Source: an uncultured Eubacterium sp. (GTDB taxonomy: Bacteria > Bacillota > Clostridia > Lachnospirales > CAG-274). Taken from it: a DNA stretch of 5,181 nt. The DNA lies in contig UQRG01000111.1 of NCBI GenBank assembly GCA_900543365.1, positions 1 to 5,181 on the forward strand, in the 5' to 3' direction. The notes beneath the pieces were generated by a model. That model was not told where the DNA came from, did not search any database, and worked only from the letters and a program-made list of their open reading frames with translations. Positions 1-5,181 of this stretch are shown here, one piece after another (positions within the stretch are counted from its first letter, which is position 1; each line of letters starts with the position of its first letter). The position numbers were made by a program, and so were the translations under genes.

Positions 1-948
1 ATTTATGCAATTTGTGCATTATCAATGAATACAGTAAATGGTTTTACAGGTATGTTTTCTTTGGGTCAGCCTGGTTTTATGGCTATTGGTGCTTATGTTA
101 CAGCACTTCTTACAGTAGATAAGGCTCATAAACTTTCAATTTATACAATTATTCCACTTTCTGAAAATGGTTTTATAGCAAATATTCACGCTCCGTTTTT
201 TATTGCTCTTATTATAGGTGGTATTATTGCGGCAATATTTGCCTTTATTGGTTTTCCGGTATTAAGATTAAAGGGTGACTATTTGGCAATTGCCTCTCTT
301 GGTTTTTCAGAGATTATAAGAATTTGTATTACAAATGCTACAGGAATTACAAATGGACCTACAGGTATTACCGGTATTCCTAATACATATATGAATCTTT
401 ATATTATAGCCGGTATACTTGCACTTATTATTATATTTATGCTTGCTATGATTAAGAGTAGTTATGGTAGAGCGTTACTTGCTATTCGTGAAGACGAAAT
501 TGCAGCACAGGCAATGGGTATTAATTTGTTTAAACATAAAATGATTGCCTTTGCTTTAAGTGGTTTTGTTGCTGGTATTGGTGGTGGCTTACTTGCTGCA
601 TATACTCAGGCTATTGACCCTAAGATGTTCCAGTTTATAGTTGCTTATGAAATTCTTCTTATGGTTGTATTAGGTGGTCAGGGTTCTGTATCTGGTACAG
701 TAGTTGGTGCATTTATTGTTAGAATTGCTATGGAAAAACTTAGATTTCTTGATAACCCAATTGACTTTGGATTTTTTCAGTACAAAGGTATTGAGGGTAT
801 GAGAATGGTAGTATTCTCTGCACTTCTTATGCTTGTTATTATTCTTTGGAGAAAGGGTATATTTGGTAATAAGGAATTTAGTTGGGATAGAGTGTTTGGA
901 TTTTTTGAAAAGTTTAAGAAATCTCCCAAAAAGGAGGTGCAAGATTAA
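1..948 (+). CDS. livM: Branched-chain amino acid ABC transporter permease LivM (5' end outside window)
   Basis: Inner-membrane channel subunit of the LIV-type importer, which pairs with LivH and is driven by LivG and LivF to import leucine, isoleucine, valine or related amino acids. The reading frame is open from base 1 (first visible residues IYAICALSMN), so the internal ATG at 25 is not the true start; 315 residues are visible. Family signs are the N-terminal NGFTGMFSLGQPGFMAIGAY block (visible residues about 11-32), the NGPTGITGIP loop (about 118-128), and the cytoplasmic coupling segment AIREDEIAAQAMG (about 161-173) that docks on the ATPases. Hydrophobic membrane segments lie near 20-38, 65-88, 132-150, 180-200, 215-240 and 268-283. 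The alignment of the first block suggests that only the first few tens of residues are missing. The tail is lysine-rich and cytoplasmic. The stop codon overlaps the livG start by one base. The exact substrate cannot be read from the permease; a urea-type (Urt) system is less likely given the LivF sequence. Confidence 0.93.
   Translation: MYAICALSMNTVNGFTGMFSLGQPGFMAIGAYVTALLTVDKAHKLSIYTIIPLSENGFIANIHAPFFIALIIGGIIAAIFAFIGFPVLRLKGDYLAIASLGFSEIIRICITNATGITNGPTGITGIPNTYMNLYIIAGILALIIIFMLAMIKSSYGRALLAIREDEIAAQAMGINLFKHKMIAFALSGFVAGIGGGLLAAYTQAIDPKMFQFIVAYEILLMVVLGGQGSVSGTVVGAFIVRIAMEKLRFLDNPIDFGFFQYKGIEGMRMVVFSALLMLVIILWRKGIFGNKEFSWDRVFGFFEKFKKSPKKEVQD
931..939 (+). promoter_or_regulatory. Ribosome binding site for livG inside the end of livM
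   Basis: AAGGAGGTG is a near-perfect anti-Shine-Dalgarno match. It lies within the last codons of livM, 8 nt before the ATG at 948. It fixes the livG start and, with the TAATG overlap, suggests translational coupling of livM and livG. Confidence 0.85.
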
Positions 949-1721
949 TGGCAGCATTACTTGAAACTAGAGATGTAACTATAAGATTTGGTGGTCTTGT
1001 AGCTGTTAATTTGTTAAATGTAGAGGTTAAGCAAGGTGAAATTATTGCTATTATTGGACCTAATGGTGCTGGTAAGACAACAGCTTTTAACCTTATTACA
1101 GGTGTTTATGAACCAACAGAGGGAGATATTCTTTTTAATGGTGAAAAAATAAACGGCAAACGCCCAGATGAAATTGCTAAACTTGGTATTGCTCGTACTT
1201 TTCAGAATATTAGACTTTTTAAGGATTTAACTGTACTTGAAAATGTACTTATAGCAATGCATCTTAATATTAAGAGTGGTTTTTTCACAACTGTTTTAAA
1301 ACTTCCCAAGGCAAGAAAAGAAGAAAAGGAAATGATTAAATTTGCCGAATTTCTTCTTAAAGAAACAGGACTTTTGGAGCATAAAGACGATGTTGCATCA
1401 AGTCTTCCTTATGGTTTACAGAGAAGATTGGAAATTGCAAGAGCTTTAGCAACTAAGCCTAAACTTCTTCTTTTAGATGAACCGGCAGCAGGTATGAATC
1501 CGAGGGAAAGTGCTGACCTTGCAGAATTTATAAAAGAAATAAGAGATAAGTTTGCACTTACAATTGTTTTAATTGAGCATCATATGCAACTTGTTATGGA
1601 TATTTCATATAGAATTTATGTTCTTGAATATGGTCGTACGATTGCAAAGGGTGTTCCTGCTGAAATTCAGGCTAACCCAGCTGTTATTAAGGCATATCTT
1701 GGTGAGGAGGAGGATTATTAA
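948..1721 (+). CDS. livG: Branched-chain amino acid ABC transporter ATP-binding protein LivG
   Basis: One of the two cytoplasmic ATPases of the LIV importer; it hydrolyses ATP to drive LivH/LivM. The protein is 257 residues, usual for LivG. Visible motifs are Walker A GPNGAGKTT (37-45), Q-loop glutamine Q86 in TFQNIRLF, the signature region LPYGLQRRLEIARAL (153-167), Walker B LLLLDEP with D177 and catalytic E178, the D-loop AAGMNP (180-185), and the switch histidine in IEHHM (H211). The signature is LPYGLQ rather than LSGGQ; a degenerate signature with tyrosine is typical of LivG, so this is not a defect. The insertion around residues 105-130 (FFTTVLKLPKARKEEKE) between the Q-loop and the signature is also a LivG trait. 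The start is set by the RBS at 931-939. The gene overlaps livM and livF by one base each, so the three are surely co-transcribed. Confidence 0.96.
   Translation: MAALLETRDVTIRFGGLVAVNLLNVEVKQGEIIAIIGPNGAGKTTAFNLITGVYEPTEGDILFNGEKINGKRPDEIAKLGIARTFQNIRLFKDLTVLENVLIAMHLNIKSGFFTTVLKLPKARKEEKEMIKFAEFLLKETGLLEHKDDVASSLPYGLQRRLEIARALATKPKLLLLDEPAAGMNPRESADLAEFIKEIRDKFALTIVLIEHHMQLVMDISYRIYVLEYGRTIAKGVPAEIQANPAVIKAYLGEEEDY
1704..1713 (+). promoter_or_regulatory. Ribosome binding site for livF inside the end of livG
   Basis: The purine run GAGGAGGAGG lies 7 nt before the livF ATG at 1721 and at the same time encodes the acidic Glu-Glu-Glu stretch near the C-terminus of LivG. It holds two overlapping GGAGG copies. 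It fixes the livF start and, with the TAATG overlap, supports coupled translation. Confidence 0.83.
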
Positions 1722-2434
1722 TGCTTGAAATTAAGGATTTAAGGGTTAAATATGGTGGAATTGTTGCCCTTGATGGAATATCTATGAAAGTTCCTGAGGG
1801 CAAAATAATCACTCTTGTTGGTGCTAATGGTGCTGGTAAGAGTACAACTCTCCGTTCTATTACTAAGTTGGTTACTCCTGTAAGTGGTTCTATTACTTAT
1901 GATGGTAAGGAGCTTACTCGTATGAGTACACAGGATATTGTTAAAATGGGCATTACTCTTGTTCCAGAGGGTAGACATGTGTTTGATGATATGACTGTTG
2001 ACGAAAACCTTATGATTGGTGCTTACTTAAGAAAAGACAAGGAAAATTTTAAAAGGGATATTGCATTTATTCACGAAATGTTCCCTAGACTTAAGGAAAG
2101 AGCAAAACAGTTAAGTGGTACTCTTTCTGGTGGTGAACAGCAAATGGTTGCTGTTGGTCGTGCCTTAATGAGTAATCCAAAGGTTATGATGATGGATGAA
2201 CCATCACTTGGTCTTGCTCCTCTTGTAATTAAGGATATTTTTAATATTATACAAAAGGTTAATAAGGAAAAAGGTATGACTATTCTCCTTATTGAGCAAA
2301 ATGCAAATGCAGCCCTTAAAATTGCTGATTATGGTTATGTTATGGAAACAGGTAGAATTAGACTTGAGGGTACTGGTCAAGAACTTTTGGCTAATGAACA
2401 GGTTAAAGAACTTTATCTTGGAAAAAGTCAATAA
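1721..2434 (+). CDS. livF: Branched-chain amino acid ABC transporter ATP-binding protein LivF
   Basis: Second cytoplasmic ATPase of the LIV importer, forming the nucleotide-binding pair with LivG. The protein is 237 residues, the normal LivF size. Visible motifs are Walker A GANGAGKST (34-42), the canonical signature LSGGEQ (135-140), Walker B VMMMDEP with D159 and E160, and the D-loop SLGLAP (162-167). Two catalytic-loop positions are non-standard for ABC ATPases in general but usual for LivF: the Q-loop reads VPEGRHVF with E83, and the switch position reads IEQNA with Q193 in place of histidine. The PSLGLAP segment favours LivF over the urea-type UrtE, which I recall as having a different sequence there. 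It is the last gene of the operon: the stop is followed 18 nt later by a strong terminator, and the next gene is on the opposite strand. Confidence 0.96.
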   Translation: MLEIKDLRVKYGGIVALDGISMKVPEGKIITLVGANGAGKSTTLRSITKLVTPVSGSITYDGKELTRMSTQDIVKMGITLVPEGRHVFDDMTVDENLMIGAYLRKDKENFKRDIAFIHEMFPRLKERAKQLSGTLSGGEQQMVAVGRALMSNPKVMMMDEPSLGLAPLVIKDIFNIIQKVNKEKGMTILLIEQNANAALKIADYGYVMETGRIRLEGTGQELLANEQVKELYLGKSQ

Positions 2435-2452
2435 ATTGTAGTTTAAATTTGT

Positions 2453-2493
2453 TCCAAAGTTTTATCTATTTCTGATAAAACTTTGGATTTTTT
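2453..2493 (+). terminator. Intrinsic terminator of the liv operon
   Basis: A perfect 14-bp inverted repeat (2453-2466 TCCAAAGTTTTATC with 2474-2487) encloses a 7-nt loop and is followed directly by six T (2488-2493). There is no T-tract on the other side, so it acts on plus-strand transcripts only. It ends livM-livG-livF transcription before the convergent gene. Confidence 0.9.
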
Positions 2494-2501
2494 AATAAAT
2501 G

Positions 2502-2569
2502 CATATTACAGCAATAGTGGATAATCACTAGAAATTTTGCTTTTGAAATAAATATTTCATTGTAATATG
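2502..2569. other. AT-rich spacer segment with three-way-junction folding potential
   Basis: The outer arms CATATTACA (2502-2510) and TGTAATATG (2561-2569) are perfect 9-bp inverted repeats. Between them sit two further hairpins: TAGTGG/TCACTA (2515-2520 with 2525-2530, one G-T pair, ATAA loop), and directly next to it GAAAT/ATTTC (2531-2535 with 2554-2558). The second can alternatively refold as the near-palindrome 2544-2559. The nested arrangement would make a compact three-way junction in single-stranded DNA or RNA. No T-tract follows on either strand, so it is not a plain terminator. It lies downstream of the liv terminator and downstream of the minus-strand gene, so only the latter's transcript would normally carry it. 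The base composition is very AT-rich, so chance is a real alternative. Confidence 0.35.
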
Positions 2570-2628
2570 ATTGTCAATTTAAATTTATTAACATAATTAT
2601 ACTGTATTTATGTGAATTAAATTATAGT

Positions 2629-3216
2629 TTACTTTTCCTTTATTCCATCGTATTTACCATTCATATATACATAATTACCTCTAACTCGTCTAAATTTAGG
2701 TCGTCTAACAGCAAATATTTCAGCCAAAACAATAACCTCAATAAGATTTTTAAACATATTTCTTCTATTCCACATTTCTACTTGCTGAGTTTCAAGGTTA
2801 ATTTCTTGTACATCGTCCATTTCTTCCTCTGTTAATTTAATAACTTTATCCACAATTTGGGCTAGAGTTTCTCTATCTATACCTAATTCATCGTAAATAG
2901 GGCTATTAATATACTCATAGTCATCAACAATTCTTTCAACATATCCACTTAATACGCTGTTTAGCTCATTATAGAGAGCTTTCATTATTTCCATATCTCT
3001 TTGAGGAATGTCGGTTCGTATATTTGGCACAACTACATTACTTGTGCCTTCTCGTACATCATATCTTGGAGTAAAAGCAACATCATCCATTATGTCAGCC
3101 ATTTGTTCCACAGTAACATTTTTATATGCAGGCCAGCCTTGACCTAATTTATAGCTTGTGTAGTCGCCAAAAAGCCTTTCCATATCCGGAGTATAATTTT
3201 CTATATTGTAATACAT
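2629..3216 (-). CDS. Conserved-looking hypothetical protein, 195 residues, function unknown
   Basis: I cannot assign a function. The preferred start is the ATG at 3214-3216, because GGAGG (3223-3227) lies 6 nt before it; an in-frame ATG at 3255 would add 13 residues but has no comparable RBS. There is no signal peptide, no membrane segment and no cysteine, while tyrosine is abundant (15 residues). Three parts are visible. The N-terminal part (1-55) is aromatic and acidic, with YYNIENYTPDMERLFGDYT. The central mostly helical part (65-138) contains RTDIPQRDMEIMKALYNEL (67-85) and the DYEYINSPIYDE block (99-110). The C-terminal part (150-195) has an amphipathic helix, KNLIEVIVLAEIF (156-168), followed by a basic patch, RRPKFRRVRG (171-180). 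From memory this order resembles a poorly characterised clostridial family, but I cannot verify that. It stands alone on the minus strand, convergent to livF and divergent from pgcA. Codon use matches its neighbours. Confidence 0.82.
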   Translation of the reverse strand: MYYNIENYTPDMERLFGDYTSYKLGQGWPAYKNVTVEQMADIMDDVAFTPRYDVREGTSNVVVPNIRTDIPQRDMEIMKALYNELNSVLSGYVERIVDDYEYINSPIYDELGIDRETLAQIVDKVIKLTEEEMDDVQEINLETQQVEMWNRRNMFKNLIEVIVLAEIFAVRRPKFRRVRGNYVYMNGKYDGIKEK

Positions 3217-3222
3217 AATATG

Positions 3223-3227
3223 CCTCC
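3223..3227 (-). promoter_or_regulatory. Ribosome binding site deciding the start of the 195-residue protein
   Basis: GGAGG on the minus strand is placed 6 nt upstream of the ATG whose complement is 3214-3216. It selects the 195-residue form over the longer reading frame beginning at 3255, whose first 13 codons cover this site. Confidence 0.82.
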
Positions 3228-3307
3228 AATATTTGTTATAATGTAGGTTATTCATATAAAATGTAATTGTGACATATAATTTTTGTTCTTTTTAATTAGT
3301 TTTCCCC

Positions 3308-3336
3308 TTGTAATATTGGAATAAGTTGTGTATAAT
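3308..3336 (+). promoter_or_regulatory. Sigma-A type promoter of pgcA
   Basis: The -35 element TTGTAA (3308-3313, 4 of 6 to consensus) is separated by exactly 17 bp from a perfect -10 TATAAT (3331-3336). Transcription would begin near 3342-3344, giving a leader of about 45 nt before the pgcA ATG at 3389. Confidence 0.75.
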
Positions 3337-3373
3337 GAAATTAAATATAAGATATTTTTTTGTATCAAATGCG

Positions 3374-3380
3374 AAAGGAG
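3374..3380 (+). promoter_or_regulatory. Ribosome binding site deciding the pgcA start
   Basis: AAAGGAG lies 8 nt before the ATG at 3389, with a spacer of A plus seven T. It supports a 577-residue product. A TTG-started extension back to 3326 would run through the promoter -10 element and is rejected. Confidence 0.85.
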
Positions 3381-3388
3381 ATTTTTTT

Positions 3389-5122
3389 ATGGGTTATATG
3401 GAAGAATATAAGCATTGGTGTGAGGATAGCTATTTTGATGAGGCTACAAAGGCTGAACTATTAGCTATTAAAGATGATGAAAAGGAAATAGAAGAAAGAT
3501 TTTATAAAAATCTTGAGTTTGGTACAGGTGGTTTGAGAGGTATTCTTGGTGCAGGTACAAACAGAATGAATATTTATACTGTAAGTAAGGCTACACAAGG
3601 ATTTGCTAATTACATAAAGAGTCAAGGGGAAGTTGCTGTTAAAAAGGGTGTAGTTATTGCTTATGATTCAAGAAACTTTTCTCCTGAATTTGCAGAAATT
3701 ACAGCCAGAGTTTTAGCTGGCAATGGTATTAAGGCATATCTTTCCGATGAGTTAAGACCAGTACCAATGCTTAGTTTTGCCGTTAGAAATTTAGGCTGCA
3801 CAGGTGGAGTAGTTATTACAGCTAGTCATAATCCGCCGGAATACAATGGTTACAAGGTTTATTGGGAAGATGGTGCTCAGGTACCTTTCCCAAGAGATGG
3901 TGAAATTATTAAGGAAGTTAATGCAGTTACTGATTTTTCAATGATTAAAAAGGCAGATTTAACAGAGGCTGTTAATTCTGGTATGATTCAGTATGTAGGT
4001 CCGGAACTTGATGTTCACTACATTAATGCTGTTACAAATCAGATTGTAAATCAGCATATTATTGATAATACAGATTTAAAGATTGTCTATACACCTATTC
4101 ACGGTTCAGGTAATAAACCTGTTAGACGAGCTTTAGCAAAGGCTGGGTTTAAAAATGTATTTGTTGTACCTCAGCAAGAAAAGCCAGATGGTAACTTTAC
4201 AACTGTAGGTTATCCAAATCCGGAAAATAAGGCAGTATTTGACCTTGCAATGGAACTTGCAAAGAAAGTAGATGCAGATATTATTGTAGGTACTGACCCA
4301 GATGCAGATAGAGTGGGTGCAGTTGTTAAAAAGACTGACGGTGATTATATGGTACTTACTGGTAATATGACAGGTGCGTTACTTTGTGAATATATACTTT
4401 CACAGAAAAAGGCAAATGGTACTTTACCGGTAAATGGTGCAGTAGTTTCTACTATTGTATCAACTGATATGACTAAGGCTATTTGTACTGAATACGGTAT
4501 GAAGTATTTTGATGTGCTTACAGGGTTTAAGTACATTGGTGAAAAAATTAAGGAATTTGAAGCAGACGGTAGCTATGAGTATATGTTTGGCTTTGAAGAA
4601 AGTTACGGTTGTCTTGCAGGTACTTATGCTAGAGATAAAGATGGTTGTCTTGCAACTATGCTTATTTGTGAACTTGCTGCTTACTACAAGTCAAAGGGTA
4701 TGAGCCTTTATGATGGACTTCTTGCTCTTTATGAAAAGTATGGCGTTTATAAGGAAACTATTACATCAATTACATTAAAGGGCATTGATGGAGCAGCACA
4801 GATTAAGAAAGTTATGGATACTTTAAGAGCTGAGTCACCTAAGGAAGTTGCAGGTGTTAAAATTGTTGAGACTAGGGATTACTCAATTGACAAGATTGTG
4901 AATCTTGTTACTGGGGAGGAGTCAAAGAGTGGTTTACCATCAAGTAATGTACTTTATTATGTACTTGAAGATGGTACTTGGTTCTGTGTAAGACCTAGTG
5001 GTACAGAGCCTAAGATTAAGATTTACTTTGGTTCAAGTGATAAGAATGCTGATGCAGTGGATGAAAAACTTAAGAGTGCAGAAAGTGGCATTCTTGGTAT
5101 TGTTGACGAAATTTTAAAGTAA
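3389..5122 (+). CDS. pgcA: Alpha-phosphoglucomutase / phosphohexomutase, PgcA type
   Basis: Cytoplasmic alpha-D-phosphohexomutase that interconverts glucose-6-phosphate and glucose-1-phosphate through a phosphoserine intermediate, feeding UDP-glucose, glycogen and envelope polysaccharides or degrading them. The 577 residues match the Firmicute PgcA/YhxB length (about 580) and, from memory, are colinear with the B. subtilis protein. All four active-site elements are intact: the catalytic serine S146 in TASHNPPEYNGYK, the magnesium loop DPDADR (D303, D305, D307), the sugar-specificity loop GFEESYG (401-407), and the phosphate-binding RPSGTEPK (535-542). The N-terminal GTGGLRG (45-51) and GAGTNRMNIYTVSKA are further family marks. 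The ATG at 3389 is chosen because of its RBS and because translation starting earlier would overlap the promoter. The gene has its own promoter and terminator, so it is monocistronic. Phosphomannomutase or phosphopentomutase activity cannot be excluded from sequence, since this superfamily shares the motifs. Confidence 0.93.
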   Translation: MGYMEEYKHWCEDSYFDEATKAELLAIKDDEKEIEERFYKNLEFGTGGLRGILGAGTNRMNIYTVSKATQGFANYIKSQGEVAVKKGVVIAYDSRNFSPEFAEITARVLAGNGIKAYLSDELRPVPMLSFAVRNLGCTGGVVITASHNPPEYNGYKVYWEDGAQVPFPRDGEIIKEVNAVTDFSMIKKADLTEAVNSGMIQYVGPELDVHYINAVTNQIVNQHIIDNTDLKIVYTPIHGSGNKPVRRALAKAGFKNVFVVPQQEKPDGNFTTVGYPNPENKAVFDLAMELAKKVDADIIVGTDPDADRVGAVVKKTDGDYMVLTGNMTGALLCEYILSQKKANGTLPVNGAVVSTIVSTDMTKAICTEYGMKYFDVLTGFKYIGEKIKEFEADGSYEYMFGFEESYGCLAGTYARDKDGCLATMLICELAAYYKSKGMSLYDGLLALYEKYGVYKETITSITLKGIDGAAQIKKVMDTLRAESPKEVAGVKIVETRDYSIDKIVNLVTGEESKSGLPSSNVLYYVLEDGTWFCVRPSGTEPKIKIYFGSSDKNADAVDEKLKSAESGILGIVDEILK

Positions 5123-5139
5123 TATATTAATAATTCTGA

Positions 5140-5170
5140 GAGCTGTTGAATTTTTAAACAGCTCTTTTTT
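5140..5170 (+). terminator. Intrinsic terminator of pgcA
   Basis: GAGCTGTT (5140-5147) pairs perfectly with AACAGCTC (5157-5164) in an 8-bp stem around a 9-nt loop (two further A-T pairs are possible inside it), followed at once by six T (5165-5170). It starts 17 nt after the pgcA stop and closes the unit. Confidence 0.9.
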
Positions 5171-5181
5171 CTTGTTGCAAA

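Noticed and set aside
670..957. 95-codon minus-strand open frame opposite the end of livM
   Set aside because: It is antisense to well-supported transporter sequence, has low-complexity Lys/Ser/Asn-rich content and no family features; it is a shadow of the real gene.
1739..1978. 79-codon minus-strand open frame opposite livF (and a similar one at 2204-2431)
   Set aside because: Both are antisense to intact LivF motifs, with Ser/Thr/Asn- or Lys/Ile/Asn-rich composition expected from reverse reading of AT-rich genes.
2118..2310. LivF with Gln instead of His at the switch position, and LivG with a degenerate LPYGLQ signature, as possible inactivation
   Set aside because: Both deviations are usual in the LivF and LivG families, and all other ATPase motifs are intact.
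2502..2569. Bidirectional terminator for the minus-strand gene
   Set aside because: No T-tract follows the structure when read on the minus strand, so intrinsic termination is not supported. No clear terminator for that gene was found.
3217..3255. Longer start (ATG at 3255, minus strand) for the 195-residue protein
   Set aside because: No good RBS precedes it, and the extra 13 codons run over the GGAGG that serves the ATG at 3216.
3326..3388. TTG-initiated N-terminal extension of pgcA by 21 residues
   Set aside because: It overlaps the TATAAT at 3331-3336, lies upstream of the predicted transcription start, and lacks an RBS; AAAGGAG at 3374-3380 serves the ATG at 3389.
4345..4703. Short open frames inside pgcA on both strands (4345-4536 minus, 4509-4703 plus)
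   Set aside because: They lie fully inside the conserved catalytic part of PgcA, with no recognisable product.
1..5181. Undescribed multi-gene system spanning the window
   Set aside because: The two known units (liv transporter and pgcA) are ordinary metabolism with their own terminators, and the single unknown gene is transcribed apart from both. Nothing ties them into a shared system.

Overview
The window looks like ordinary chromosomal sequence from a low-G+C Firmicute, most likely an anaerobic member of the Clostridia. The reasons are AT-rich coding and intergenic DNA, strong GGAGG-type ribosome binding sites before every visible start, A/T-ending codons, intrinsic terminators with T-tracts, and a PgcA-type phosphoglucomutase that I recall as closely colinear with the Bacillus subtilis protein. 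The species cannot be fixed from the sequence alone.

Region by region: (1) 1-2434, plus strand, is the downstream end of a branched-chain amino acid ABC importer operon. It holds livM (its 5' end lies outside the window), livG and livF, joined by two 1-nt TAATG stop/start overlaps, and it closes with a very regular intrinsic terminator at 2453-2493. The permease livH and a periplasmic-type binding protein would be expected upstream, but are not in the window. (2) 2494-2628 is a short AT-rich convergent spacer. It contains a 68-nt segment that can fold as a closed three-way junction. (3) 2629-3216, minus strand, encodes a 195-residue, tyrosine-rich, cysteine-free protein of unknown function with a basic C-terminal helix. 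Its layout recalls an uncharacterised clostridial protein family. (4) 3217-3388 is a divergent promoter region with a clear sigma-A type promoter for the gene to its right. (5) 3389-5122, plus strand, is a complete alpha-phosphoglucomutase/phosphomannomutase-type enzyme (pgcA) in a monocistronic unit, ending in an intrinsic terminator at 5140-5170.

The three units appear to be transcribed independently. LivM (membrane channel subunit) with LivG and LivF (ATPases) takes up leucine, isoleucine and valine or related amino acids. PgcA links glucose-6-phosphate to glucose-1-phosphate for polysaccharide and envelope precursors. No functional link between these units is evident. I found no mobile element, CRISPR array, RNA gene of a recognised class, or defence system. 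The least explained parts are the 195-residue protein and the foldable spacer next to it.
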